A DNA stretch of 64,000 nucleotides from Paucibacter sp. KBW04 (GCF_003852425.1 NZ_QAJN01000016.1:62001-126000); one strand, 5' to 3'. Shown: positions 35,501-44,887, counted from the stretch's first letter. Made by a program: numbers and translations. The notes: generated by a model from the letters alone, not told the origin.

Positions 35501-36891
35501 GCGGCTTGATTTGGGGGCGAAGCCAGCTTACGCAAGGGCAGCAGCAACAAAGCACCCAGCACCAAGACACCCACACCCACCATGGCGCCGGCCCGCACAT
35601 AGACCACGCTGGACCACAGCACATATAGGCAGCAGCCCGCGAAAGCCAGGGGCAGGACGGGATAGAAAGGCACTTTGTAGGGGCGATGCACGGCGGGTTC
35701 GCGGCGACGCAGCACGATGACGGCCAGGGCGCTGAGCGTCATGAAGAACCAGTAGACCGGCGAGAGATAGTCCACCATGGTGGAAAAACCGCCGCGCGTG
35801 GCCGCGCCAAACGCGACCAGGCCTAGGGCCACGCCGCTGGTGGCCAGCACGGCAGCGGTCGGTGTGCCGCGCTTGGCGTCCCAGCGCGCCAGCTGCAAGG
35901 CACCGGCCACATCGCGGGTGGCGGCGTAGGTGGTGCGCGGCCCCGCGATCAGGATGGCGTTCATCACCGACAAGGCGGTCAGGCTGACGATGGCCACCAT
36001 CAGCAACTCGCCTGGCTTGCCAAACACGGCCCGCATCAGCTCGGCCGCCGGGGCCTGGCTCTTGGCCAGACCGTCCAGACCCAGCACCTGCAGATAGGCC
36101 CAATTGGCCAGCAGATAAAGGCCGGACACCAGCACCAAGCCCCACCACAGGGCGCGCTTGATGCCATTCCTTTGATCGCGCATCTCGGCCGACAAGGTGG
36201 CCGCGTCGCTCCAGCCGCCATAGGCCAGGAAAACGAAGACCAGGCCCAGACCCCAGTTCTGTCGCTGGGCATCCACCACTGCCAAGGCCGTCTGCGGCAG
36301 ATGGCCGTCGGCCACATAAACGCCGGCACCCAGGCCCAGCAGCAAGAGCCCGCCCAGCACGATGCTGGTCAGGCCCACTTGCGTGCCCATGCCTACCCGC
36401 ACACCGAGCAGATTCAGCCCGGTCAGGGCCAGGATCAGCCCGGCGCCCAGCACGGCGCTGGCGAACTCACCGAGATAGGGCCGCAAATCCACCACCTGGG
36501 CCAGATAGTCGCCGAACACAAAGGCCAGCAAGGCCATGGAGCCGGTGTGAATCACCGCAAAGCGCGACCAGGCAAACAGAAAACCCAGGCGCTGGCCGTA
36601 GGCGCGGCGTAGAAAGAAATAGTCGCCGCCGGTGTCGGGGAAGCTCGACGCCATCTCGGCAAAACACAGGGCGCCGATAAAGGACAGCAGGCCGCCAAAG
36701 GCCCAGGCCAGATAGAGATCGGTGGAACTGCTGAGCGCGCCCGCCACCATGGGCGAGGTCTTGAAGATGCCGGCACCGACCACCATGCCCACGCACAGGG
36801 CGACGGCATGCTTCACATCGAGCAGGCGTTGCGGCAGAGCCACCGTTGTCGCGGGCGTGGGGGTCAGGTCTTGCGGGGGGGATTGGGACAT
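35497..36891 (-). CDS. APC-superfamily amino-acid permease
   Basis: 464-residue inner-membrane permease with about 12 helices. The first helix carries the substrate-binding GMVVGAGIFKTSP motif, and SFPDTGGDYFFLRRAYG follows. This GxGIF loop is typical of the amino-acid/polyamine/organocation superfamily. ATG 36891 is chosen because the usual cytoplasmic N-terminus begins there. Substrate unknown. The C-terminus is coupled to the EcsC gene. The TonB-dependent receptor is divergent, about 230 bp away. Confidence 0.93.
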   Translation of the reverse strand: MSQSPPQDLTPTPATTVALPQRLLDVKHAVALCVGMVVGAGIFKTSPMVAGALSSSTDLYLAWAFGGLLSFIGALCFAEMASSFPDTGGDYFFLRRAYGQRLGFLFAWSRFAVIHTGSMALLAFVFGDYLAQVVDLRPYLGEFASAVLGAGLILALTGLNLLGVRVGMGTQVGLTSIVLGGLLLLGLGAGVYVADGHLPQTALAVVDAQRQNWGLGLVFVFLAYGGWSDAATLSAEMRDQRNGIKRALWWGLVLVSGLYLLANWAYLQVLGLDGLAKSQAPAAELMRAVFGKPGELLMVAIVSLTALSVMNAILIAGPRTTYAATRDVAGALQLARWDAKRGTPTAAVLATSGVALGLVAFGAATRGGFSTMVDYLSPVYWFFMTLSALAVIVLRRREPAVHRPYKVPFYPVLPLAFAGCCLYVLWSSVVYVRAGAMVGVGVLVLGALLLLPLRKLASPPNQAA

Positions 36892-37119
36892 GAAGAAAAG
36901 GACAGGAACAAGGGAGAAAGAGAGGCGCAAGCCCAGCAGCCGAGGCGAAAAACACGATGAAGACGGGGCTTGCGCGCCGCCATGCTAACCGCTGACGCAT
37001 TTTTGGGCGGCGGCCCTGGCTTGTTTCAAGCATGAGCTTATTGCGCAAAGTTCTTGGTCGCCCCGCTGACTTTGCTTTAGCCTCAGCGACTTTAGAAAAA
37101 TAACCAAGCCCGCCCCGCC

Positions 37120-39570
37120 ATGCCCAAGCTCAGCCCCACCACCCAAGCCGCCCTGCTGTTTCTGGCCCTGAGCCAGGCCTCGGTTCAAGCCCAGACGCAG
37201 GCCCCGGCCACCGAACAACTAGAACAAGTGCTGGTCACCGGCACCCGGGCCAAGGACCGCACGCTGCTGAACTCACCCGTGCCGGTCGATGTGCTGAGCC
37301 AAGAAGACCTGCAACGCGCCGTGGCCGGTGACGGCAATTTGGCCGCCGCCCTGCAGACCCTGCTGCCCTCTTTCAACTTCCCGCGCCAGAGCAATTCCGG
37401 CGGCGGCGACCATGTGCGCGCCGCCCAGCTGCGCGGGCTCTCGCCCGACCAGGTGCTGGTGCTGGTCAACGGCAAGCGCCGCCACAACTCCGCCATCGTC
37501 AATCTGGAGTCCAAGACCGGCAAGGGCACGAATCCGGTGGACTTCAATGCCATCCCTGTCTCGGCCATCAAACGCATCGAGGTCTTGCGCGATGGCGCGG
37601 GCGCCCAGTACGGCAGCGACGCGATTGCCGGCGTGATCAACATCATCCTGGATGACGCCAACAGCGGCGGCGAGGTCGAAGGCACGCTAGGCGGCTTCCA
37701 CACCCAATTCGAACCTACCAATGAAACCCTCAACGACGGCACCAGCCGTGAGTTGCGCGGCAAGCTGGGTTTCAGAGTCGGTGACGGTGGCTTTGTGCGC
37801 TTCGGGGCGGAGGCCGCGCACCGCGACCACACCAACCGCGCCGGCGCCGACCAGATCCCGCCCTGGGAAGATCTGACAAGCCCGGCGAATCTGGCCTTCC
37901 AAGGCAAGCGCAATTACGCACCGGGCGAGCCGGAGTCGGATCAGCTGGCGCTGTGGCTGAACAGCGGCTTCACCCTCAACCCGAACGCGCAAGCCTATGC
38001 CTTCGGCACCTGGCAGCAACGTGAGAGCAAGGGCGCGGCCTATTTCCGCTATCCGGACAGTTTCTCCAACGTCAAAGCCATTTACCCGAATGGCTACCGC
38101 CCCGAGACCACCGGCAAGAGCCGTGATCTGCAGCTGGCCGCCGGCCTGCGCGGCAGCTTGGGCGAGGACAAGGTGTGGGACTACGACGTCTCGCTGAACC
38201 TGGGTCGCAACGACTTCAGCTACGGCCTGCGCAACTCGCTCAATGTCTCGCTGGGCGCGGCCAGCCCCACCCAGTTCCATCTGGGCGACTTCGGCAGCCA
38301 GCAGCTGGGCTTCAGCGCCGATTTCACCCGGGAGCTGGCCCTGGGCCTGGCCAAACCCGCCACCCTGGCGCTGGGCGTGGAGGCGCGGCGCGAGTCCTTC
38401 CGCACCCAAGCGGGCGATGCCGCGTCTTATAGCGTCGGCCCCTTCGATGGCACACCCGGTGCCCAGGCCGGCCCGGGTCTGCAGGCCGGGGATGCGGTGG
38501 ACCTGTCGCGCCATTTGATCGGCGCCTATGCCGACCTGAGCGCCGACATCAGCGAGCGCCTGTTCGCCGATCTGGCCCTGCGCGCCGACCGTTATTCCGA
38601 CTTCGGCAGTGCCCTGACTGCCAAGCTCTCGGCTCGCTATTTGCTGGCCCAGGGCCTGGCCTTGCGCGGCGCCGTCTCCAGCAACTTCCGCGCGCCCTCG
38701 CTGGCGCAGACCGGCTTTTCCTTCACCGTCACCGACCGTGGCGACGGCGGCAGCCTGAGCCAGGTGCGCACCCTGCCGGTGGGCAGCGATATCGCCCAAG
38801 CCCTGGGGGCAGAGAAGCTCAAGGCCGAGACCGCCCGCAACGCCAGCCTGGGCCTGAGCTGGCAGCCGAGCAGGACCGCCTCGCTGTCCATCGATGCCTA
38901 CGATGTGAAGGTCAAGGATCGCATCACCCTGTCCGAGCGCCTGAGCAGCGATGCCTTGACTCAGCTGATCCAAACCCAGTTCGGCGTGGCCGGCGTCAAT
39001 GGCGTCAACTTCTTCACCAATGCGGTGGACACCCACACCCGCGGCGTCGATCTGGTGGGGCAGTGGACGCAAGCAGGCGTCCTGGGCGGCGATCTGCGCT
39101 GGACCCTGGCTTCCAGCTATAACAAGACCACGCTCAGCAATATCCGCAACACCGGCGCCGCCTTGAAAGCACTGGGCATTGACAAGCCCCTGGTCGGCCT
39201 GGAAGAAAGCAACACCCTCACCGCGGCCGCGCCACGCGACCGCCATGTCATCAGCGCCAATTGGAATAACAGCAACTGGAACCTGCTGGCCCGCGCCACC
39301 CGCCACGGCGAGACCACCCGGGTGTTCGACTTCGGCGGCGGCTTCACCCCCACCCAAACCTACGCCGCCGTCTGGCAGCTGGACCTGGAGGCCGAAGTGA
39401 AAGTCACGCGTCAATTCAGCCTGAGCCTGGGCGGCGTCAACATCACCGACCGCTACCCCACCCGTTCCGTAGATGACATCAGCTACTTCGGCAACTTCCC
39501 CTACGACGTGCTCTCGCCGGTGGGCTTCAACGGTGCGTTCTACTACGCCAAGGCGAAGTATTCCTTCTGA
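37120..39570 (+). CDS. TonB-dependent outer-membrane receptor
   Basis: 816 residues. A signal peptide (cleavage near VQAQ) is followed by a TonB-box-like EQVLVTGTR (about 35-43). The plug domain (about 50-185) has VLVLVNGKRRHNSAIVNL and VSAIKRIEVLRDGAGAQYGSDAIAGVINI. A 22-stranded barrel ends in AKYSF with a terminal Phe. The full family length is present. Ligand unknown: there is no FecI/FecR or siderophore gene nearby. It is probably energised by a TonB system elsewhere. Confidence 0.95.
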   Translation: MPKLSPTTQAALLFLALSQASVQAQTQAPATEQLEQVLVTGTRAKDRTLLNSPVPVDVLSQEDLQRAVAGDGNLAAALQTLLPSFNFPRQSNSGGGDHVRAAQLRGLSPDQVLVLVNGKRRHNSAIVNLESKTGKGTNPVDFNAIPVSAIKRIEVLRDGAGAQYGSDAIAGVINIILDDANSGGEVEGTLGGFHTQFEPTNETLNDGTSRELRGKLGFRVGDGGFVRFGAEAAHRDHTNRAGADQIPPWEDLTSPANLAFQGKRNYAPGEPESDQLALWLNSGFTLNPNAQAYAFGTWQQRESKGAAYFRYPDSFSNVKAIYPNGYRPETTGKSRDLQLAAGLRGSLGEDKVWDYDVSLNLGRNDFSYGLRNSLNVSLGAASPTQFHLGDFGSQQLGFSADFTRELALGLAKPATLALGVEARRESFRTQAGDAASYSVGPFDGTPGAQAGPGLQAGDAVDLSRHLIGAYADLSADISERLFADLALRADRYSDFGSALTAKLSARYLLAQGLALRGAVSSNFRAPSLAQTGFSFTVTDRGDGGSLSQVRTLPVGSDIAQALGAEKLKAETARNASLGLSWQPSRTASLSIDAYDVKVKDRITLSERLSSDALTQLIQTQFGVAGVNGVNFFTNAVDTHTRGVDLVGQWTQAGVLGGDLRWTLASSYNKTTLSNIRNTGAALKALGIDKPLVGLEESNTLTAAAPRDRHVISANWNNSNWNLLARATRHGETTRVFDFGGGFTPTQTYAAVWQLDLEAEVKVTRQFSLSLGGVNITDRYPTRSVDDISYFGNFPYDVLSPVGFNGAFYYAKAKYSF

Positions 39571-39626
39571 AGCATGGTGAATTTTGGGGACAGTCACCGG
39601 TGTGCGCTGGCTCTACAGTGAGCCCC

Positions 39627-40031
39627 ATGAACAAACACCGGTTTCACCGCCCCTCACCCGCTTGGGGCCTGCTCTTAGCTAGCCTGCTGCTGGCCCTGGC
39701 CAGCCAGGCCGCCCCTCTGCCCGCCCCAGCGCGGGCCGAGGTGGATGGCTTGCTGAACAAGCTACAAAGCTCGGGCTGCCAGTTCAACCGCAATGGCTCT
39801 TGGTACAGCGGCGCCGAGGCCAAGACGCATTTGCTGCGCAAGCTGGACTATCTGGAAGGCAAGGACGCCATCCGCAGCGCCGAGCAATTCATCGCTTTGG
39901 GCGCCAGCACCAGCAGCTCCAGCGGCAAGCCCTATCTGGTGCGCTGCGGCAGCAATAGCACGCCGCAAGAAAGCGCGGCCTGGCTGAATGCCGAGTTGAA
40001 GGCCTTGCGGGCAAGCGGCCAGAGCAAGTAA
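39627..40031 (+). CDS. DUF5329 (YfeK-like) exported protein
   Basis: 134-residue protein with a signal peptide (GLLLASLLLALASQAAP). A small domain follows with EVDGLLNKLQSSGCQFNRNGSWYSG and AKTHLLRKLDYL, matching the DUF5329/YfeK pattern with two cysteines (GCQF and VRCG) that likely form a disulphide. Periplasmic; function unknown. ATG 39627 begins the signal peptide. It follows the receptor by 56 bp in the same direction but need not be co-functional. Confidence 0.85.
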   Translation: MNKHRFHRPSPAWGLLLASLLLALASQAAPLPAPARAEVDGLLNKLQSSGCQFNRNGSWYSGAEAKTHLLRKLDYLEGKDAIRSAEQFIALGASTSSSSGKPYLVRCGSNSTPQESAAWLNAELKALRASGQSK

Positions 40032-40055
40032 ACCCAGCAAAAGAAAGGCTGCCCC

Positions 40056-40364
40056 ATGAACGCCATCGAAACTTGGACCGCTCTGATTTTGGGTATCGGC
40101 ATCTTCCAGCTGATCCGCATTCACAGCCGCTTGTCCCAGGTGGAGGCCAAGTTACAGGCTTTGCTGCTGCACCTCAATGCCGAACCCGAGGGCAAATACC
40201 AGCCCCCATCCGATGAAGTCCTGGCTCTGGCGCGCGAGCCCAAGCAGCAGATTGCGGCCATCAAGGCCTACCGCGAGCAAACCGGCCTGGGCCTCAAGGA
40301 GGCCAAAGAGGTGGTTGACGGGCTGCGCAACGGGGCAGTGAGCGACTCAGCCCCCAAGCACTGA
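40056..40364 (+). CDS. Membrane protein with ribosomal L7/L12 C-terminal-like domain
   Basis: 102 residues. An N-terminal helix (TALILGIGIFQLIRI) could anchor it in the membrane. A short coiled region then leads to a C-terminal domain with KQQIAAIKAYREQTGLGLKEAKEVVDGL. That segment closely follows the helix pair of ribosomal protein L7/L12 (KIxVIKxVREITGLGLKEAKxLVE) that contacts translation factors. It is not a ribosomal stalk gene: the N-terminal dimerisation part is absent. Role unknown. Starts 24 bp after the DUF5329 gene, same strand. Confidence 0.82.
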   Translation: MNAIETWTALILGIGIFQLIRIHSRLSQVEAKLQALLLHLNAEPEGKYQPPSDEVLALAREPKQQIAAIKAYREQTGLGLKEAKEVVDGLRNGAVSDSAPKH

Positions 40365-40473
40365 TCGCCCAAACGACGCCGATTCGGGCGCCCAGCGCCC
40401 AAGAGAAAGCTTGTTTGGCGCCCTGCGCGACAAGGCGAAAGCCATGGCAAACCGCTCTCTTTGCTCTTTTTTC

Positions 40474-40500
40474 TATTTGCTTATTTCGGATAAGCAAATA
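40474..40500. promoter_or_regulatory. 27-bp perfect palindrome upstream of the sulfate transport operon
   Basis: TATTTGCTTAT-TTCGG-ATAAGCAAATA: 11-bp perfect arms around 5 nt, in an AT-rich stretch 84 bp before the sbp start codon. It is followed by TACCAAAACTGTTGTTCC, which resembles sites bound by CysB-type activators. It may be a CysB operator or a transcript hairpin; the assignment is inferred from position. Confidence 0.55.
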
Positions 40501-40583
40501 CCAAAACTGTTGTTCCTTGAATAAGGACTTACGGGCATCCTGCGAAGCCTTGATCCACATCGACGCTTCACGCGCTTGCCATC

Positions 40584-41630
40584 ATGTCCGCAAACACCCG
40601 CCCGACCCAGTCCTCGCGCCGCACGGTTTTGACCACAGCCCTGCTGTCGGCGGCCCTCTTGGCCACGGCCGGTGTGGCCCGCGCGCAAGCCGCTGCGGAC
40701 ACGCTGCTGAACGTGTCTTACGACGTCAGCCGTGAGCTTTACAAAGACATCAACCCCGCTTTTGCCGCCGCCTGGAAGGCCAAGACCGGCAAGAGCGTGA
40801 CCCTGAACCAATCGCATGGCGGCTCCAGCAAGCAGATCGGCTCAGTGATCGGCGGCCTGGAGGCCGATGTGGTGACCATGAACCAGGCCACCGATGTGGA
40901 CGTGCTGGCCGAAAAGGGCCTGACCCCCGCCGACTGGCGCAAGCGCTTCCCCAGCAATGCCGCGCCCTACAGCTCGACCATCCTCTTCCTGGTGCGCAAG
41001 GGCAATCCCAAGCAGATCAAGGACTGGGCCGACCTGACCCGCGCCGGTGTACAGGTCATCATCCCTAACCCCAAGGTGACGGGCAATGGCCGCTACAGCT
41101 ATCTGGCCGCCTGGGGCAGCGTGATCGCCAAGGGCGGCAGCGAGGCCCAAGCCAAGGATCTGGTCTCCAAGATTTTTGCCAATGTGCCGGTGCTGGACGG
41201 CGGCGGCCGCGGCGCCACCACCACCTTCACCCAGCGTGGCATCGGCGATGTGCTCTTGACCTTTGAATCCGAAGCCGAGCTGATCGAAAACGAATTCGGC
41301 AAGGGCCAGTTCGAGGTGGTGAGCCCCAGCGTCTCCATCGAGGCCGAAGCGCCCGTAGCGATTGTGGACAAGGTCGCAGCCAAGAAGGGCACGACGGAGC
41401 TGGCCAAGGCCTATCTGGACTTCTTGTTCACCCCGGCCGCCCAGGAAATCATCGTCCGCCACAACTTCCGCCCGCGTGACGCCGCCATCTTCAAGGCCAA
41501 TGCCAAGCGCTTCAGCAATATCAAGCTGTTCTCGGTGGACCAGACCCTGGGCGGCTGGCCCAAGGTCAGCAAGACCCACTTTGCCGATGGCGGTACTTAC
41601 GACCAGATCATTGCCGCCCAAAAGCGCTGA
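40584..41630 (+). CDS. sbp: Sulfate ABC transporter substrate-binding protein
   Basis: 348 residues. A signal peptide (ALLSAALLATAGVARAQA) precedes the sulfate-binding fold: LLNVSYDVSRELYKDINPAF, SHGGSSKQ, GLEADVVTMNQ, and the GNGRYSYLAAWG and GATTTFTQRGIGDV segments that line the anion site. It captures sulfate or thiosulfate in the periplasm for CysTWA. It is the first gene of the sbp-cysT-cysW-cysA operon. A paralogue sits at 59244-60260. Upstream leader holds a palindrome likely used for sulfur-status control. Confidence 0.95.
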   Translation: MSANTRPTQSSRRTVLTTALLSAALLATAGVARAQAAADTLLNVSYDVSRELYKDINPAFAAAWKAKTGKSVTLNQSHGGSSKQIGSVIGGLEADVVTMNQATDVDVLAEKGLTPADWRKRFPSNAAPYSSTILFLVRKGNPKQIKDWADLTRAGVQVIIPNPKVTGNGRYSYLAAWGSVIAKGGSEAQAKDLVSKIFANVPVLDGGGRGATTTFTQRGIGDVLLTFESEAELIENEFGKGQFEVVSPSVSIEAEAPVAIVDKVAAKKGTTELAKAYLDFLFTPAAQEIIVRHNFRPRDAAIFKANAKRFSNIKLFSVDQTLGGWPKVSKTHFADGGTYDQIIAAQKR

Positions 41631-41657
41631 TCGAATCCCGCGAGCCTTTTTGACCCG

Positions 41658-42557
41658 ATGAACACCGCTGTTATGAATCAAGCGCCTGCCGAGCTGCCAG
41701 CCCAGGCGCCGTCGACGAAGAAGCGCAAGCCGCGCCGCGTGCTGCCCGGCTTCGCGCCCACCATGGGCTTCACGCTCTTCTATCTCTCGCTGATCATCCT
41801 GATCCCGCTCTCGGCGGTGTTCATCAAATCGGCCGGTCATGGCTTCGAGGCCTTCTGGGCCGCAGCCACCGCGCCGCGGGTGCTGGCCTCTTACAAGCTG
41901 AGCTTTGGTGCCTCGCTGCTGGCGGCCTCCATCAATCTGGTCTTTGGCCTGATCCTGGCCTGGTCCCTGGTGCGCTACGAGTTCCCGGGCAAGAAGATTG
42001 TGGATGCCTTAATCGACCTGCCCTTCGCCCTGCCCACGGCCGTGGCCGGCATCGCCCTGACCGCGCTCTACGCTCCCAATGGCTGGTTAGGTCAGCTGCT
42101 GGCGCCCTGGGGCATCCAGGTGGCCTTCAAGCCCTTGGGTGTGCTGGTAGCACTGATCTTCATCGGCCTGCCCTTCATCGTGCGCACGGTGCAGCCGGTG
42201 CTGGAAGACATGGAAACCGAGCTGGAAGAAGCGGCCGCCTCTCTGGGTGCGCATCGCTGGCAGACCTTCCGCCTGGTGGTCTTGCCCACCCTGACCCCGG
42301 CCCTGCTGACCGGCTTTGCACTGGCTTTTGCCCGCGCCGTGGGTGAGTACGGCTCGGTGATCTTTATCGCCGGCAATCTGCCCATGGTCAGCGAGATCAC
42401 GCCGCTGATGATCATCTCCAAGCTGGAGCAATACGACTATGTGGGCGCCACGGCCATCGCCACCGTGATGCTGATCTTCTCCTTCGTGCTGCTGCTGGCT
42501 ATTAACGGTCTGCAGGCCTGGAGCTCCAAACGTAACGGCCAAGAAGGACGCAAGTAA
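41658..42557 (+). CDS. cysT: Sulfate ABC transporter permease CysT
   Basis: 299-residue inner-membrane permease with six helices. The coupling-helix motif EEAAASLGAHRWQTFRLVVLPTLTPAL (EAA loop) contacts the ATPase. The start ATG 41658 lies 27 bp after sbp. Its TAA stop is also the outermost part of a 22-bp inverted repeat belonging to the element inserted between cysT and cysW, so the insertion ends exactly at the stop codon. Confidence 0.95.
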   Translation: MNTAVMNQAPAELPAQAPSTKKRKPRRVLPGFAPTMGFTLFYLSLIILIPLSAVFIKSAGHGFEAFWAAATAPRVLASYKLSFGASLLAASINLVFGLILAWSLVRYEFPGKKIVDALIDLPFALPTAVAGIALTALYAPNGWLGQLLAPWGIQVAFKPLGVLVALIFIGLPFIVRTVQPVLEDMETELEEAAASLGAHRWQTFRLVVLPTLTPALLTGFALAFARAVGEYGSVIFIAGNLPMVSEITPLMIISKLEQYDYVGATAIATVMLIFSFVLLLAINGLQAWSSKRNGQEGRK

Positions 42558-42796
42558 TCCTAGATCCGGCAGTTGACCGCTCAGTTTGACTAAGAAACAT
42601 CGATGACTACCACCTTCGCCCCTGTCAAGTCCCCTTGCTGTTCGGGTGACAGCGCTACGCGGCCGCCTGGCTCGCGAGGCAGTACGCAGCCTGCGTTGCT
42701 TCTCCTCGTGGGCACTAGCCCACATCGTCGGCGCGCCTTGTCCGCGCACCGTCTCGCGACCCCTTCGGCCGCGTTCAACTGCCGGATCTAGGATTA
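42555..42796. mobile_element. 242-bp MITE-like element between cysT and cysW
   Basis: Flanked by perfect 22-bp terminal inverted repeats, TAATCCTAGATCCGGCAGTT then GA (42555-42576) and the exact complement (42775-42796). The left repeat contains the cysT stop codon and the right one supplies an AGGA and the A of the cysW ATG. The interior has stable local hairpins (GTGGGC-acta-GCCCAC at 42708-42723) and no convincing gene. Size, termini and absence of a transposase fit a miniature inverted-repeat element. Target-site duplication is unclear because the repeat runs into the flanking codons. Confidence 0.72.
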
Positions 42797-43692
42797 TGGC
42801 TGCCGTGATTTCTTCTTCGCTGACGGCGAAACAAAACGCTGCCCTGGGCCGCTACCAAAGCAACCCCGCCACCCGCGAGGCACCCTGGGTTCGCTACACC
42901 TTGCTGGGCCTGGGCCTGGGCTTCTTCGCCCTCTTTCTGGTCCTGCCTCTGGTGGCGGTTTTCACCGAGGCCTTGCGCAAGGGCTTCGATGTTTACCTTG
43001 CGTCCATCGTCGAAGCCGATGCGGTCTCCGCCATCAAGCTGACCTTGATCGCGGCACTGATCTCGGTGCCCTTAAATCTGGTCTTTGGTGTCAGCGCGGC
43101 CTGGGCGATTGCCAAGCATGAGTTCCGCGGCAAGCAGCTCTTGATCACGCTGATCGACCTGCCCTTCTCGGTCTCGCCGGTGGTGGCCGGCCTGATCTAT
43201 GTGTTGCTGTTCGGCGCGCAAGGCTGGTTCGGCCCCTGGCTGCAGGCCAATGACATCAAGATCATCTTCGCCGTGCCCGGCATCGTGCTGGCCACCATCT
43301 TCGTCACCTTCCCCTTTGTGGCGCGTGAGCTGATCCCGCTGATGCAGGCCCAAGGCCGCGACGAGGAAGAGGCCGCCACCGTGCTGGGCGCCTCGGGTTG
43401 GAAGACCTTCTGGCTGGTGACCCTGCCCAATGTGAAGTGGGGCCTGCTCTACGGCGTGATTCTGTGTAACGCCCGCGCCATGGGTGAGTTTGGTGCGGTG
43501 TCGGTGGTGTCCGGCCATATCCGCGGCATGACCAACACCCTGCCCCTGCACGTAGAAATTTTGTACAACGAGTACCAGTTCGCCGCGGCCTTTGCCGTCG
43601 CCTCCATCCTGGCCTTGCTGGCCCTGGTGACTCTCGTTTTGAAGCAATTTGTCGAGTGGCGTGCCCACGTCACCCTGAAGGAAGCCCCATGA
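42796..43692 (+). CDS. cysW: Sulfate ABC transporter permease CysW
   Basis: 298-residue permease, six helices, with the EAA loop [30 protein letters not shown]. Together with CysT it forms the sulfate channel. ATG 42796 is at the right border of the inserted element, whose terminal repeat provides the only purine-rich sequence (AGGA) upstream. The in-frame region further upstream is element DNA, not CysW. The stop overlaps cysA by 4 bp (ATGA). Confidence 0.93.
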   Translation: MAAVISSSLTAKQNAALGRYQSNPATREAPWVRYTLLGLGLGFFALFLVLPLVAVFTEALRKGFDVYLASIVEADAVSAIKLTLIAALISVPLNLVFGVSAAWAIAKHEFRGKQLLITLIDLPFSVSPVVAGLIYVLLFGAQGWFGPWLQANDIKIIFAVPGIVLATIFVTFPFVARELIPLMQAQGRDEEEAATVLGASGWKTFWLVTLPNVKWGLLYGVILCNARAMGEFGAVSVVSGHIRGMTNTLPLHVEILYNEYQFAAAFAVASILALLALVTLVLKQFVEWRAHVTLKEAP

Positions 43693-44750
43693 GCATTCAA
43701 GTCCGCAATATCAACAAGAGCTTTGGCGCCTTCACCGCCCTGGGTGACGTCAGCCTGGACTTCCCCACCGGCGAGCTGGTGGCCCTGCTGGGCCCCTCGG
43801 GCTGCGGCAAGACCACGCTTTTGCGCATCATCGCCGGCCTGGAAACGGCCGACCGGGGTCAGGTCTTGCTAGACGGCGAGGACGCCTCCGACACCCATGT
43901 GCGCGAGCGCCAGGTCGGCTTTGTGTTCCAGCACTACGCCTTGTTCCGCCATATGACGGTGTTTGACAACGTGGCCTTCGGCCTGCGCGTCAAGCCGCGC
44001 AAGGAGCGCCCCAGCGAGTCCGTCATCAAGAAGAAGGTGCATGAGTTGCTGAACCTGGTGCAGCTGGACTGGCTGGCCGACCGCTTCCCGCCCCAGCTCA
44101 GCGGCGGCCAGCGCCAGCGCATCGCCCTGGCCCGCGCCCTGGCCGTGGAACCGCGAGTCTTGCTGCTGGACGAGCCCTTCGGCGCCCTCGATGCCAAGGT
44201 CCGCAAAGAGCTGCGCCGCTGGTTGCGCCGCCTGCATGACGATCTGCACATCACCAGCGTCTTCGTCACCCACGACCAGGAAGAAGCGCTGGAAGTGGCC
44301 GACCGCGTGGTGCTGATGGACCACGGCCGCGTCGAGCAAGTCGGCACCCCGCAAGAGGTGTACGAGCGCCCGGCCACGCCATTCGTCTACGGTTTCCTCG
44401 GCGCGGTCAACCGCTTCGAGGGCCAGGCTGCCGGCGGTGCCGTGCATATCGGCGAGCATCAGCTGAGCCATGGCGACAGCCTGATCCAGACGGGCCATGT
44501 GCAAGCCTATGCACGCCCGCATGAGCTGAAAATTTTGACTGCCGCCGACGCCATTGGCCTGCCCGCCACGGTGGATCGCGTGCTGAGCTTCGGCGCCGCC
44601 GCCCGGGTCGAGCTGCTGGGCCCCAATGGCCAGCATCTGGAAGCCGAGCTGAGCCGCGAACAAGCCCTGGCCTTGAATCTGCAAGGTGGGCAGAAGGTGC
44701 GGCTGAACGCGTCTCGACTGAGTTTGTTTGAGGCTGGCAAAGCAGCTTGA
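43689..44750 (+). CDS. cysA: Sulfate ABC transporter ATP-binding protein CysA
   Basis: 353-residue ATPase. Walker A is GPSGCGKTT (near 36-44), the Q-loop is in FVFQHYALF, the ABC signature is [15 protein letters not shown], Walker B is [12 protein letters not shown], and the switch His is in [18 protein letters not shown]-terminal TOBE-like regulatory domain follows (about 240-353). It powers the CysTW channel. ATG 43689 overlaps the cysW stop by 4 bp. A paired palindromic repeat follows 12 bp after the stop. Confidence 0.96.
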   Translation: MSIQVRNINKSFGAFTALGDVSLDFPTGELVALLGPSGCGKTTLLRIIAGLETADRGQVLLDGEDASDTHVRERQVGFVFQHYALFRHMTVFDNVAFGLRVKPRKERPSESVIKKKVHELLNLVQLDWLADRFPPQLSGGQRQRIALARALAVEPRVLLLDEPFGALDAKVRKELRRWLRRLHDDLHITSVFVTHDQEEALEVADRVVLMDHGRVEQVGTPQEVYERPATPFVYGFLGAVNRFEGQAAGGAVHIGEHQLSHGDSLIQTGHVQAYARPHELKILTAADAIGLPATVDRVLSFGAAARVELLGPNGQHLEAELSREQALALNLQGGQKVRLNASRLSLFEAGKAA

Positions 44751-44762
44751 TTTCACCCAGCC

Positions 44763-44861
44763 GTAGGTCGGGTTAGCCGTTTCGGCGTAACCCGACATTG
44801 CACGGCGCCACTCGGGCAGCCGTTGAAGTGTCGGGTTACGCTGCGCTAACCCGACCTACGG
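44763..44861. repeat. Paired palindromic repeat, copy C
   Basis: The left unit (44763-44796) reads GTAGGTCGGGTTAGCCGTTT then CGGCGTAACCCGAC. The right unit (44830-44861) reads GTCGGGTTACGCTGCGCTAA then CCCGACCTACG. The left unit has a different centre (CCGTTTCGG) from copies A and B, as does copy D. The doublet sits between cysA and cysB, where it could separate the two transcripts or stabilise the upstream mRNA end. Confidence 0.9.
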
Positions 44862-44887
44862 CTCCACATCAAATTCAGTCTCGCCCC

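Noticed and set aside
37687-39597. 636-codon minus-strand frame
   Set aside because: Antisense to the TonB-dependent receptor, which has a full plug and barrel.
42590-42791. Two 62-codon frames inside the cysT-cysW element
   Set aside because: Neither has a ribosome site or recognisable domain; the element is better explained by its inverted repeats.
42646-42795. 50-codon N-terminal extension of CysW
   Set aside because: The sequence is entirely element DNA; family members start with a short hydrophilic tail before the first helix, matching ATG 42796.
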